A DNA stretch of 60,360 bases, from positions 2,665,393 through 2,725,752 of the forward strand of contig LSYV01000005.1 of NCBI GenBank assembly GCA_001584585.1, read 5' to 3'. The number at the start of each line of letters is the position of its first letter. Position 1 is the stretch's first letter. The position numbers and the translations under genes were made by a program. Shown here in pieces: positions 23,512 to 36,600 of this stretch. The stretch comes from Gonium pectorale. Taxonomy: Eukaryota; Chlorophyta; Chlorophyceae; Chlamydomonadales; Volvocaceae. The notes under the pieces were generated by a model. The model saw only the letters and a program-made list of their open reading frames with translations. It was not told where the DNA came from and did no database searches.

Positions 23512-23763
23512 GCAGTGGGACCCAGCTAACTCATCGCATGACCAATCCCCTCAACTAACATACATCAAGACTCAGTATCGGGGCCTCGAACAAGTAAAGG
23601 CACATTAGGTTCTAACCACAAACCGCACCGTACGGCCTGGGTAAAGAAGCCATGCTGTTCTGTCCAACAAGTCATCAAGAAATAATTAAGGCCGATCAGC
23701 TGTTCACTGTTATTTCAAAGTTTCCATTTTTACACATCGACTATCTTTTTGCCTCCGATAGCC
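23512..23763. promoter_or_regulatory. Divergent intergenic stretch between RAP gene and small plastid protein gene
   Basis: This AT-richer stretch separates two divergently transcribed genes and must hold the promoter and 5' UTR of the plus-strand gene. No specific element could be identified. Confidence 0.35.
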
Positions 23764-24386
23764 ATGCAACAACTCGCGCTACCTCGCTGCTCTGCCACTA
23801 TATGTGCGCCGCGTGCAGCGCGGAATCAGATGACGGTTCGGGCCCAGGCCGTCTCGGGTAGGCTGGGAAGGCGTTTCGTAAGACCCGGTGGCTGCGCTGC
23901 TGCGGGGCGCGATGCTATCAGATCTGCATGGCTATTGCCTCGTTCTGTTGACGCCGAAGCGAGGCTTTTCCTGACGTCGCCATGTCTGCGTCATGGTACC
24001 CCTGTTGGTAGCGCGGTTTACGCGGCCTGTTAGTTGTGCCTTTCCCATGCCATTAGGTTCACCGCGCGATGTATGTGTATATTTTGTTGGTAGCGCCTCC
24101 CCTAGCGGTCTGACGAACGTCCCCCGCATCCTGTCATGGCACAGATGCGGCGCCTGCGCCAGCCTTTAAGCTGCCAACGAAGACGACCCTTCCAAAGGAT
24201 GCTGAGGGCATCAAGGCCATGATGGCAAAGTCGCACGAGATGCACGGCCAGGGCCGCTCGATGTGGTTTTGCCTGACCGGCCGGGGCAAGCGGGGAACCG
24301 CTGGAACCTACGTGGCGCACGCCGACATCCTTGACTGGAACGCGGCGTCTAGCGGCTCCATTGACTCGTACAACATCTTCAGCTAA
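23764..24386 (+). CDS. Small chloroplast-targeted protein of unknown function
   Basis: Two exons, 23764-23857 and 24145-24386, join in phase 1 and encode 111 residues. The first exon is a textbook algal chloroplast transit peptide: Ala/Arg/Gln-rich, almost no acids, and ending VRAQAVSG, where cleavage near VRAQA is typical. The mature part is about 80 residues, begins with an Ala/Pro linker (DAAPAPAFKLPTKTTLP), then has a Lys/Met-rich helix (GIKAMMAKSHEMHGQGRSMW) and a C-terminal aromatic segment ending IDSYNIFS. There is no membrane segment and only one Cys (MWFCLTGRG), so it looks stromal or lumenal-peripheral. I do not recognise the family. It does not match photosystem small subunits that I know. 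Confidence 0.8.
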
Positions 24387-25734
24387 GAGTGCTGGCCGAG
24401 CAGGCGACCCATGCGTGGGGATGACATGCGGCACTCCAGATCCGCAGGCATTGTGGCGCTTGAGAGGTCTGTGCAAGTGGATAGCGAAGCGCAGGTGCCG
24501 GAATGAGTTGGCCCCCGTCGCGCTGGTTGGGATGTGGTTTGCTGTCGGGGGCGAGCTGCTTGTGTGAGGTCCCGCACCGGTGCTGAGAAATCATAGTAAT
24601 CATAGGCTCGAGAGAACACTATGGTGAGAGATGTTTTAGTTGAGGGCAAGGGCAGTTTGGTATGTTGCCCTGCTTCCGCAGGGCAGGAACAGGGTGGCAA
24701 ATACCCGTAAAACGAGCACTGCTAGCATGCTTGAGACTGACATAGGAGTGCTCGTTCGATGGCTTAGATGACGCAGAGCGAGGTTTAAGGTGAATATAGG
24801 GTGGCTGGCGTTGGTGCTGCAGCCTTTGGAGGTATGCCGATTGCGGTTAAGACATGCATGTAACACTGCCGGCTGGAACACCCAAGGAGCTGCGGAAGTG
24901 GGCAGAGGGATTGGGTTTGAAGTAAGCTTGAAAGCTTGATCTCTTCCGTGCGCCCGGATGCTGCGTCTTTGTCGGCCAATATGGCATGTGCTGGAATTAC
25001 AGGGACGGAACAAATGCTGAATTCAAAGAATGAAGTTTGGCGCGTGAGCCAGAGACGATAGGTACCAGTCACCATGGCCATAGCACTGCGGCCCCACTCA
25101 CCAACGGCATCCAAAAGTCCCGGGTTGCATCCCTCAAGAGGTAATGCGCCTAGCCCCGCAGACTACGCGCCACCATGTAGCGTGTACGACCTCCGCACAC
25201 CAAGTGGGTGAAAGCTCTCTTTTGCAGTGGCGTTCAATCGCGTCAAGTATGGCTATAATAGGCTACATGCTAACAAATCAATACCACCTAGACACCGAAA
25301 TCAATGGGGACCGATAAAGGAGCACGCAAATCAACGGGTGGTAACAGACCACCGTGGCCTCTGCCATCGGCTCAACCAGGGGCGCCAAGGCCTTGTACAG
25401 CCAAGACGTAACCTTGTGCAAGTGATCATGTGCAGTCAAGTGGCTACACTCAATTCGCAGCGAACATGGGGGCACTGGCCTGTCGCCTGGCCACCTTCCC
25501 CAGATTGTAAGGGGCGTACGCGAACCCCTCCCTGTCTAGCGTGCCTGGTACTACTTCCCTGTGTCAAGAAACGGTGTTAGCCCCGTGCCTAAACTTCCCT
25601 AACCGCTCTCTCATACATACCCACCCACTTCCAGCCTTGCACACTGATCATGCCTCGCGCTCCACGTGTGTTTCTTTTGGTCAATATACGGTACATGTAG
25701 CCAGACCGCGCCTCTCTACCCTTCCACATCCTTC
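24387..25734. other. Intergenic between convergent genes (3' UTRs)
   Basis: This contains the 3' UTR of the small plastid-protein gene and the 3' flank of the large disordered-protein gene. No further gene is apparent. Confidence 0.5.
24859..24863 (+). terminator. Candidate TGTAA polyadenylation signal
   Basis: A TGTAA pentamer lies about 470 bp after the stop of the small plastid-protein gene, a normal 3' UTR length for volvocine genes. Confidence 0.4.
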
Positions 25735-28700
25735 CTACTCACTACCACCGCCATAGTCAGGTTTGGGCGTGGCCAGGAAGGCGTCAAAGTCGCCAAGTGA
25801 CTGCTCGTAAGCCACCAGGGACACGCCGCGCCAGTCGCCGCAGCCCTCGGGCATGCGTGGGGTCACCGGCAGTGCCACCTGGCGCGGCGACACCAGCGGC
25901 ATCTGCGCCACCTGCGGAACAGGCCCTGCGTTCACGTCCACGACAACGGCTGCACCGACACCGGTTCCCGCGGCCATCGGTGGCAGGTCCCCTACAGGGT
26001 GCGTGCGCGTGGGGGACATCCCGAGGAGGGCGCTCTTGATCAGCTGCAGCGGCAGCTCCCCCACCGTCTGGCAGCTGCCCTCCTCGCCGCCGCCAGTCGT
26101 GCGCGGGCTCAGCGCCGCGTTGTAGACCAGCGCCGCGGCCTCCTCCGCTGCGGCGGCGTGGATGTCATACGCCGCCACGTCGCCGGAGCGTGTGTAGCGG
26201 CGGAGACTGCCCTCTGTGTTGCCGATGGATGTGTCCATCAGCAACCCCAGGTCAGCGACAGCTGGGGCGGTGCCAGCGCCGCCGGAGGCAGCGGCGGCGC
26301 CGTACTCGGCGTCCGAGCAGCGCAGCGCATGGTGGCGGCCCCCCGTCGCCTTGAACGGACTAGACAGGGTCCCACGGCCGCCCATTGCCATAGCCACGAT
26401 GCTCGAGGAGTGAGAGCGGAAGACAGATTCCTCCAGCGACACTGAGGGAGGCAGGAGGTCTCGCCGCGCAAGCCTGCCAGCAGAGAAGTGGGCCGGAGGC
26501 TCCTCCCATGGGAGCGAAGAGGCAGCGGCGTTGGCGCTGGAGACGTCCAGGCTGCTTGAACGGACGTGGCCCTTGGCGGCTGAACCAACAGGCGACTGGC
26601 GTGATGCCGCGGCCAAGAGGGCATAGCTGCACGGCGAGTGGCGTCCATCGCAGGCGACAGGGCTATCGCGCCCGGCGGTTGGGCCGGCGGTGGTGAAGCC
26701 GCGGACTCTGGTGGAGCTGAACCCATGGGGGATGCTCGGAGGCAGGCTCGAGTGCGGCTGCTGCGGCGACTGCAGCTTGGACTGGCTGTGCGCCAGTTCG
26801 GTGGAGGCGCTGGCGCAGCGCCGGTGGCGAGAGGGTACAGATGGGGAGGACGTGGGGGACGGTGCTGCGGCGGGGCTGACTGCATCCACGGGCCCCGCAG
26901 CAGTGCCCTCCATTACGCGACTTGACGAGCGACTGGCGGCACCGGCAAGCTCCCTCGGGCTGGGCCCGTCCTGCGGGCCCTCACTGAAGCAGCCGTTCTG
27001 CCGCTGCGGGGAAGGGGCATGGCCCGCTTCTGCCTGGACCAACTGAACGCGGGAGCTGCAGGCGCTGTCCGCCGCCGCCATTCGGGGTGCCACGGCAAGC
27101 TCCTCGGCGGTATCCGCATCCGTGGCGCCGACGGACCCCAGAAGCCGCCTGCTGCCACCGTCGCCAGTGCGCTCTGGCGGCGACGGGGCGCGGCTCACCG
27201 GGCCGCAAGGGACCGCCGCCTCCCCAAACATGCCCGCAAAACCAGCAGCTGGCGGGGCCAGGGCCGGGCCTGGGGTGGGCACCTGTGCGGCCTTGTCATC
27301 CAACCCCTTGGAGACACACCGGTCAGCGGCCATGAGGGTGCACTCACCATCCCCGTGTGGGTGCTGCTGCGCCTGGGGACGGGCAGCGCTGGGCGAGTGC
27401 GGCAGCATGCCGGCAAGGCTGACAGAGATGACGCGCCGCGGCGACAGCGGCGCCTGCCCCGCTGGTGATGCCTTCGCCGGCGATGCCACCGTGGTGTGCC
27501 CCTTACCGGCGGCAGGCTGGAGCTCACTTGAAAAGCTCAGTGGCGGCAGCAGCTCCTTTGAGGAGCGTCGGGCGGAGGCCATGACGCTGGCAACAGCAAA
27601 GGTGGTATTGCCTCCGTCGATGGCGGCGTTGGTCATGAGCCTGACAAGCTCCTCCAGCACGATTGCAGACTTGGTGTCTTTGGCGTCTATGGCCTTGGCG
27701 GCGGGCGTTGCGGTGGCGGTGGTCCCGAGCTTGCTGTTGCTCTGGCTTCGTTCCTGGTCACCCTCGGCCGTGTGCTCTGGCGCGTCTGCTGCGGGCGTCT
27801 TCGAGGACGCGCCAACAATGACGCCGACGTCGCCGCCGAATCGGGAGAGAAGCACCGAGAGGTCGAGCTGGGTGGTGACGGGGCTGCGGTTGGCAGGCGC
27901 GGGTGTGTTCACAGGCGTGGCAGTAGCGGTGGCGGCAGGGATGGCGGCGCCGCGGACGGGTGTGGTGCCGAACTGCGGCGCGAGGCTGCGGCTCGCGGGC
28001 GCAGGCGTGTTCATGGGCGTTGCTGTGATGGTGGTGCCGCCTGAGGCGCCCAGTGGCAGCGGGTTGAACGTCAGGACGGTGTGCTGCACCGCCGGAATGG
28101 CCGTCTGCGGCTGCGGCGGAGGCTGCTTGGTGGCCGTCTTGGCGGGCTTGGTCTTTGCCGTGGTCTTCTGCGCGGTCTTCTGCGCGGAGCGCGGCTGTGC
28201 CGAGGAAGGAGCGCAGGCGGAAGGGGCCACGGCTGCTGACGTCTTGCGCGCCGCCTTGGCAACAGGGGCCGGCGAGCTGGGGAGGGCGTGCTTCTTGCTG
28301 GCAGCACCGCGCAGGGTGTTGCTGTCGTGCGAGGCCCGTGGAGAGAATAGCTGAGCGGCTTGTGCGGCGGCGGCGCTGATGGATGTCCCTGCGATACCGA
28401 ATCCGCTAAAGGCGAGAGCCCGGCCGCCGTGGCGCCACACGGGCTGCCCAGCCTCCTTCCTCTCCCTCGCCGCCATCGCCGCTGCCTGGGCGGCAGCGGC
28501 AGCCGCCTCCGCGCGGGCCTTACGCTTGGCAGCGGCGGCCTTGCTCAAGGTCTTGACGCGCCGGCGCCGGCGGCCGGTGCCCGAGGGCTTGGCGCCCTGC
28601 GCCGCGCCGGGGGCGGCCTCGGAAACCGGCGGGCCGGCGACGGCGGCAGCGGACCGGGGACCGGGGGCGGACTGGCGACGGCGGCCAGACAGCGTGCGCG

Positions 28701-31700
28701 ACGTGCGCCTGCTGCCCGGGGCTGTGCCGGGTGCCGGTGAGGGTTCACCTGTGTTCGGGGACGGGATCCACAGGTTTTAATTCAAAACAGATCACGTATA
28801 TTACGGTTGACGTTGGCCATTTTGACCACCACATCGACCCCAAAAGCCTTCGCCCGGCGTACCTGCAGAGCTCCCAGAGCCCGAGCTGCCCCGGCGTCCA
28901 CGCGCTATGTCCTCCGCGTATATGGCCGCCTGGATGTGCTCGAGCATCTCCTCCAGGGGCATAGCCGCCAGCTTGCGTGCGTCCAGCTGCGACAGCGCGC
29001 TGTTGGTGTTTGCCATCCGACCGGCGCGGCGGCTGCGGTTGCGGCGCGACACCAGTGGCGGCGGCGGGGGCGCAGGCGGCAAACCCGCATTCGTTGACGC
29101 CGACATTGAGGCCTGGAGACCGATAGCGGTGTGGCCTCCGCCGCCACCAAGCAGCTGCGACAGCGCGCCTGTGCCGATGCCAACAAGCGCCGCCGCCGCG
29201 GCCGCCGTCGCCGTGGCGCTTCGGCTTCCCTGCTCGTAGACCCCGGCAGCGGCAGCAGAAGCGTCCGCATGGGCACGGCGCAAGTAGCCGGCGACTGCGG
29301 CGGTGGCGCTCGGCTGTTGCAGGAGCTCCTCTGCAAGGCTCCGCGGGCTGCCCGTGGCGCGCCGGGAGGTGGGCTGGGAGCGGGCGGCGGCCACTACCCC
29401 GCGACCGCCCGGTGGGCTGTCGCTGGCCGCCGCGGGACCGCCCTCCGTGGTCGCCCGCAGTACATCGGACCGGAGGTCCCGTGAACCGCTGAACCAGTAT
29501 TGAGGACCAAAGCTGCTAGTGCTGGAGGCCAGGTTGGCACCGCCACCCAAGACGGCAGCGGCGCTGGGCAGCTGCGGCTCGGCCTGGGCGTTGTCGCCGG
29601 TGACGGCGGGGGCGACAGCCCGGGCGGCGGAGGTGGGGCAGTGCGGGTGCGGGTTGGGCTGGGGGGCAGCGGCAGTGAGGCTGTCGTCCAGGCTGCTGCG
29701 TACGGCGGCAACTAGTGTGGCAGAGTGGTGCCCATCGTTGCTGTAGCGGGCCTGGCGTGGGCTGGCGCGGCGGCCTAACCGCGCGTACGGGCCGCTAGCG
29801 CCGCCGATGCCCACGCCACCAATACTCTGGGCGCCGGAGGCCAGGGGCTCGTAGACCCGTACGGCGCCCGAGAGCGATGGTTGTGGCATCGGCGCGGCGG
29901 AGGACCGCACAGCTGATGCGACAGCACGGGAGCGGGGCGTCCGCGGGGAGTTGTCGGCCTGCCTCCCGTCGGTAGAGGTGGCTTTGGCGGCGATGGATAC
30001 AGTGCCATTTGCAGGCTGCATCGGAGCTGCAGCAGGCGCAGTACCGGACTGGCTCTTAATTGCCGGGACTGCCGGGGCGGCGCCCGTCTCTAAGGTGGAC
30101 TCTCCAGGCAGGTCATTTTGCAGCGGATGTAGCTGGGGCACCTCGGCAGGGGCCTGCGTGGCAGATCTGGGAAGCGCATCGGCTACTGCAGCCGGAACTT
30201 GCTCCTTTTGCGGCTGCAGGACTGGCTCAGCGGCCTCCGGGCCAGCGGTGCCTGCGGTGTGCTGCCGACTGTCCTTGCCGCCATCGCTGCCCTCTGACGT
30301 GTTGCGCGTGCATCGGAAACACGACAGGAGACCGCCTAGCAGCGGCCGCTTAGCGGCAGCGTCCTCGGCGCGCTGTCGGCGGGCCACGGCAGCTGGAGCT
30401 GTGGCCGCTCCGCGGGGCGACGGCACCTCAGACTCCTCAGCGACTCCCGGCATTTCTGTGATGCTGCTCGCGGCCGCCGTCGGCGCTGCGGTTGCACTGC
30501 CACCGTCAGGAGCGCCTTCCGGCACGGCCTTGCTGCTGGGCTGGCGGCTGCCCTTGCGAGAGGCGGCGGTGTGGCCGCTCATGCTGAAGCCAGAGTCCCT
30601 CTCCGCGTCCGTGCGCTCCGATGCTGACCCACGCAGGACGCTGCTGTCGTCACCGGGTGCCATAAGCCTTGCTGGCACGGAGACGGCGGCCGCCTGCTGC
30701 GTCGCCTCCACGCCGCCGTCGGACGGAGGCAGCGGCGGCAGCCGCGAGCCCTCGACGATCGAGAAGGGTGTTGGCTGCGCTGCATGCTGATCCGAGACGT
30801 TGGAAAGGTCCACGGCAGAGTGCGGCTTGGCAGCGGCTGCACGGCAGGGACGGATGGCAATGCGTTGGGAGGTGGGACTGGGGACCTGGTACTTGGTATC
30901 TATATGGGCAAGCAGAACTGGTTCATGTCATACACCGTGCAGCCCTTGTCGTGAGAAGCCCACTCATGCAGGTACCATTCAAGCCCACATGAGGAGGCCG
31001 TCCAGACAGCAGCGCATCCATGCCCTTACCTTGCAGCTCAGCATACGTGGTGGGCCGCCGCCCCTCATCCCCTCCCCGCATTGCCCGCAGATTCTTGCTA
31101 GACAGCGACCCAGCGGCGTGCGAACGGCACAGGCGCTTCACAAGCACACGGCCGGGAGATGCCCCGCCGCCCGGAGGGCTGGGACCGGCGGCGGCACTGC
31201 CAGGGCTGCCTGAGCGGGCAGCGGCTGGCAAGCCGGACGGGACGACGGCGCTAACTTGTTGCTGCACGCTCACAGTGCCGTGGTTGCTTGATGGCCAGCG
31301 ACCCAGGGGCACGTCGCTGTCACTTGCGTACACACCTAACCGACGGCGCGGCACTGCGAGGTGACGAGGCGGCAACGCGGAATTCGGCAATTAGGGCGGA
31401 AAAATACCATGCGGGTACATAGGGTAGAGAGGCAACAATGCATCATCCGAATAGGTGACGACGGGCTATGTGGATACCATGGATAGGAGCATCCGGTGCG
31501 CGTAGCCCCACCTTGAGACGTTTCGTCTCCGATATGCTTGGAGCGCGAGCCCTCGGGTACGGACGACTGCTGGAGCTCCGGGACAAACGCATTCGCAGCG
31601 TCCGCTCCTGTTCTCTGGTACTGCTGTTGCTGCTGCTGCCGTCGCTCGTGTTGCAGAGACGGGTCTCCAAGCTGCTGTGCAACTGCGCCCAGCGCGCCCT

Positions 31701-33044
31701 CACGGCTCATGGCTGAGCTGAACCTAATCGCTTGCGATGTTTGTTCTTGCTCCTGGCCCGCCCGAAAGCTAGGACTGGAGGATTGGGCCGGCGGCGGCAG
31801 CGGCGACGTAAGGTTTAACAGCGCATAAGCGGCCGGCGGCATGGGCCAGGGCGCAACCTCCGGCGGACGAGGGGCTCCCACCGCAAAGGGCGACGGCTGG
31901 CTTCCGACCTGCTGCAACGTCGGAGTGAGTATGCTCTGTGCAAAGGTCGGCACGCCGCCACCAAGGCCGCCCTGGCCCGGCATGGCGGTTGGGGCCGCTG
32001 GGGCCGCCACGACGCCGAGCATGGGCGAGCACTCTGCCACGCCCGGCCGGACGGTCAGCCCGTACGGCATTGCAGCCGCGGCTACGTCGTCGGCGTGGTG
32101 AAAGGTGCCCGCAGCGGCTGCCATCGGTTGGTGCGCGGTCGCGGGTGCAGGCGTAGGCGCGCCGGGGCCAGGTGGCGCCTGGGAGGCCTGCTGTCGGGCG
32201 GCAGTGGGGGTTTCCAGGGTCGTCCCCATGATGGCCTCCAGCAGGGCGCGCGCGGCGGGGTCGATGTCCGGCAGGGCGGCGTCAACAGCGAGGGCCGCAA
32301 TGACGGCAGAGGCGGTTGTGCCCAGGCGGCTGCCCTGGTTCGCCCTGCAAGGGCGAGGTAGAAGGAGAGCGAGCGCTGTAGGCAAGAGCTTGGTGGCGTA
32401 TCAGGGGAGGCATGTTAGGTATACGCGGCGCAATGGGTTCGCAGCCCACTTGCAGAGCCACCCGTGACTATCCGTATCCGCACCTTGGGGGAGTGGGTCG
32501 GATGGAGCCGCTTGCTTCCGGTGTTTGTGCGGGCCGACGCGCCTGTTGGGTCATGGTCCTGGGTGTCGTCGAGCGCGCGCCCACGACCGGCCTGATCGCA
32601 GGCGGCGTAGAGGCTGGTGCAGCTGCAGCGCCTCCCACGGCAAGAGCTGTTCGTTGTGAATGTAGGACAGCGTAACCTGCAGCAGTCCCCCTGCCGCGCA
32701 CGGCTGGCTTGCCGTTCCTTGCTGGGCTGGGGGGCACAACTCGCCCAGGCGTGCTCGTTAGCTGGCCACTTCGCTGCCGCGGGACAGTCGCGGCAGAGGA
32801 CGCAGTCGAGAATGAAGGACTGACAGCGCTGCCCACTGCGTTGGCGCGTGCCAAGGTGTCTGCGCGAGCGGCGAGCGGCGAGCTCGTTGTTTGCCCGGCA
32901 TTGTGGTCAGCGCACCGAAAGAACCAAGAGGCAAGACTCACCCTGCGAGGCCCATGCTCCAACATCGTATGAGGCATTGAGCCCGTTGAAGGCCATCTGC
33001 ATGTCGGCGCCCTGCCGGCGACGACCGGCATCACCAGGCTCCAT
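25735..33044 (-). CDS. Very large low-complexity protein (2131 residues), function unknown
   Basis: Six exons in transcript order: 33044-32942, 32676-32484, 32344-31512, 31335-31030, 30836-28863, 28721-25735. They sum to 6396 nt with all phases consistent. The start ATG at 33044 begins MEPGDAGRRRQGADMQMAFN. Most of the protein is Ala/Pro/Ser/Gly-rich and looks disordered. Islands that appear constrained are a helix with ALSQLDARKLAAMPLEEMLE in exon 5, a basic stretch GRRRRRVKTLSK followed by an Ala/Lys/Arg helix (AAAAKRKARAEAAAAAAQ) at the start of the last exon, SLEESVFRSHSSSIVAMAMG, and a C-terminal VSLVAYEQSLGDFDAFLATP. A tandem motif ATPMNTPAPASR / ATPVNTPAPANR recurs. The basic stretch could be a nuclear localisation signal or contact nucleic acid; that is inference. 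No catalytic domain was found. Confidence 0.75.
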
Positions 33045-33662
33045 GTCCGCGTCTCAGCGTCCGGTCAGAGCACACTCAATGCATGTCCTGTGCAATGAGG
33101 TGATAACAGCGCGATTATCAGTACGTATATTGGTTCAGGGATGCAGATTCCTCAGGGCGATGCTACAGTCCACATTCTGCAAACGAGCACCCGAGCGTGC
33201 CTACAAAAGCTAGGTGAAAAACAACAACTATGGCTACGGTTATGAAAGCTCACCAGCATCGTTGCGCTAGTTCATTCACACAGCGCAACGGCGGTCAACG
33301 CGGCCAGGTCGTCAAGGCCGAAACGGCAATGTCATCTAGTATGTTATTAGCTAGTACTAAGGTAGTCGAGTCGACAACATGCCCCTAGCGCCGTTCGGCT
33401 AGGAATGTGTCGGTGCGGTGCGACGGTTGTCGTTCAACCGCTTCATGTTCACAGCCGCCGTCGCAAGGGGCATCTCAGTTTTGTCCCTGTAGTGCATGCT
33501 CACATTTACGTTATCTCCAGGCATAGGACCGCAGTGTTCGGGTCCTGACGACCGCTTACGGTTTGTGCCTTCTTGTAGATGACTGCACACGGCCTGAGTT
33601 ATTTCGGGTGATTGGGGAACTCGTGTTTGTAAAGCCGTGCCGGGACTGGGGAGACAGCCGGA
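33045..33662. promoter_or_regulatory. Shared upstream region of two divergent genes
   Basis: 618 bp separate the start codons of the large disordered-protein gene (minus) and the CWF19L1-like gene (plus), so both promoters and 5' UTRs must fit here. The stretch is richer in AT than the genes. No clear TATA box or named element is assigned. Confidence 0.5.
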
Positions 33663-36600
33663 ATGTCAGCGGTGAAGGTTCTATTTGCGGGTGCCGTCGA
33701 GGGGGATCTGCCGGGGGTATTCAAGAAGGTCGAGGGCGTGAACAAGAAGAACGGGCCTTTCGGCGCGCTGTTCTGCGTGGGGCAATTCTTCGGTAAGTGA
33801 AGCCCACCTACTAGCATAGATGTGAAAGGGTTATGGAAAGTTGTCTCTCCTTCGGCTGCCCCTCCGGGCGGGACCCCGGTCGTCGCCCCAAAGGCCGCCG
33901 CTGCCGGCTGCCATCGCAGGACAAGGCGCCGATGGGGACGACCCCAGTGACGCGCTGGTGGCTTACGTGACGGGTCAGGGTTCCATACCTGTGCCGACGT
34001 ACTTTATTGGGGGCTTCGGTGAGGAGGGGAGGCGTGGAGTGAATGGCTGTGGGGCTGTGGGGTGATCACGCAAAACTGCACAGCTGTACCGGCGTGTGGC
34101 GCCTGCGGGTCTGGCCAGGACGTTCGTTGCCGCCGCCAATGCTCCGATTGCTATCGCGGCACCGCGCTGTGGCATTGGATGCTGCCTAAAGCCCCCTGCA
34201 CCCTCTCCTCCCAACCACCCCACGCCCCCACACACACGTTGTTATGTTATGTTGTGTTACATCCGCCGCCGCACTCGTAGGCCCGCAGCCGCAGCACTCT
34301 CGGGCGGCAGCTGCCTGCGCTACAGCCCCGTCTCGTTCCCTCCTCACTTATGTGTTGCTATTTACTCGCACCATGTCAGTCGCGTCTGACACCCGCGCCC
34401 GCCAGGCTCCGGCAGCGCTGCCATCCTGACCGCCCTGCCCGCCGCCAAGGCGCCGCTAAAGTACCTGGGCCGCTCCGGAGTGGTGCGAGGGGCCGCCGGG
34501 GTCTGGAGATGGCTTGTGTCTGGCTGACTTGCTTGTAAGGAAAGGGGCTCCACACCCACGTCCGGCTCATGTGCAGTGCACACCAGGCGGGCGGGCGGGC
34601 GGTCAGGCGGGCGGGGCCGGTGGGTGGGGCCGCAGATCTACGTGGGGTTGTGGTATGACTGCAAATGGTTGGGACATATGAGATATGGGGTTACCCGCCA
34701 CTGCCGTGCTGGCAGGCGGCCCTAAAGCCCATATCGAAGGCCCGGCGCCTGACCCGGCCCGCCCTGACCCCAGACCTGCATCAACGGACTGAACGTTGCG
34801 TTCCTGGATGGCGTCTACAACCACGCCGTCTTCACGGGGAAGGGCCAGATGCCGCCCGAGGCGGCGGCGGCGGCGGGCGGGCCCTCCTGCCCCTTCTACG
34901 GTCCGGATGATGTGGCACTGCTGAAGGTAGGCGGGGACCCTGGGCCCTGGGCACCCAGGCAGGATTCAACCCGGCAGGGTCCCAGCCCTGCTCGCGGCCA
35001 CCTCCACGCGGGCCGTGCGCCCACTCCTTCCCACGGGGCCTGTCCATCCAAGCCATTGCACGAACGGCTGCCCGCGACATCGAAGGGACAGCAGAGGCCG
35101 CAGCCACCCATTTCAGAGCCACCCTGTTCCTCCTCCTAAGCCCGGGCCCCCCATAAGAATTCCCCCAGAGGTCCCTGTGTTAGCACTTCAGTAGCCTGCT
35201 TCAGGCCAACATGGTCCCATCTTCGGGCCGCCCGCCCCACCTGCCCGTCCGCTTTCCCCCCTGGACCCGAAGCCTGGCTGCCGCTGCCGCGCCCCTCCCC
35301 TCCGCAGGCGCAGCTCAAGGCCCTGGAGGGCGAGGTGGACGTGCTGCTCACGTGCGAGTGGCCGCGGGGGCTCACCACGGGGCTGCAGGGAGCGCTGCCA
35401 GAGGGTGCGTGCCGGCTGGGCTGCCGCGGGCCTGCGGGAGCGCGCCGCAGCCGCGCTGCGCCACAGCGTTTCGCCCCAGACCCGCCCCCCAACCACTCCA
35501 AAGAAGCAGTTTACGTCTCCCCGTCGCAGGTTACCGGCCCGGCACCTCGGGCTCCAACGTGGTGGCGGATCTGGTGGCGCTGGCGCGCCCCCGCTACCAC
35601 ATCGCGGGCGGCGAGGCGCTCCACTACGCCCGGCCGCCCTTTAGCCACCGCGACCTGGGCGCCGGCATCCGGGTGACGCGCTTCGTGGGGCTGGCGCCGC
35701 TGGGGCACCCCTCCAAGGCCAAGAGCCTGCACGCTCTGGGCTTGGTGCCGGCGGCGGCCCTGGAGCCGGAGGCGCTTACGGCGGCGCCCGAGGGCTGCAC
35801 GCCGTCGCCCTTTGAGCTGCGCCAGGCCAAGCGGGAACAGGACGAGATGGTGGGTGGCTGTGTGGTGGTGCAGTGCGAGGGTATGCTGGTTGGTGCGATG
35901 GTTGGAGGCCGGTGCAAGGGTGGAGGTTGGGGGGGCACCAGCCCAAAGCATCGTTGCCACGGGTTCCCTGCGGGCACAGGACGGGCGTGCGTGAGTTGTT
36001 ACTGACCTCTGCCGGCGAACGACCCGCCCGCGACCCGGCCCCGCCCGCAGAACGCCGGCGGGGACTTCAACCGGTGGCAGCAGCCGGGCGGCGCCGCCAA
36101 GAAGCAGCGGCGGGAGGCGGCTGCGGCTCCGCAGGCAATCGCGGGCAAGCCGGACGTCCCGCGCGACCCCTGGAAGACCGTGGTGGTCAAGAACGTGCCG
36201 TGGGCCGCCGGGGAGGAGGACATTGCGGCATTCTTTTCGCAGGCCGGCAAGGTGCGTGGCGGAGCTGTGGAGGGCTGCGCCGTTGGGTCTTCCATTTCTT
36301 ACAACACCCTGGTCGGCAGCGGGCCGTAGCCAGCGGGAGCGGCCAGGGGAACAAGGCAGGCCGACTGGCAGACAAAAAGGAGGTCGGGCGCAGACCGCAG
36401 GCGTTCGAAGCCAATGCGGGCGGCGGTGGCGGTGCGGCCAAGGGGTGAGGGTCGTGCAGCGTTCCCTCTTTGCGCAGGTCCGGCGCAGGGCTGGGCATGC
36501 GACGGGGCGCGCCTTGGCGGTGCCCTAGGGGCAAGCCCGAGGCCCCACCACCGGCTTCTCTGACCAAGCCAGCTGCGACCCGCCCTCAATGCGTATCGCC

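Noticed and set aside
27122..28354. 410-codon plus-strand open frame
   Set aside because: It is antisense to the last exon of the 2131-residue gene. GC-rich third positions keep the opposite strand open. No domain is seen.
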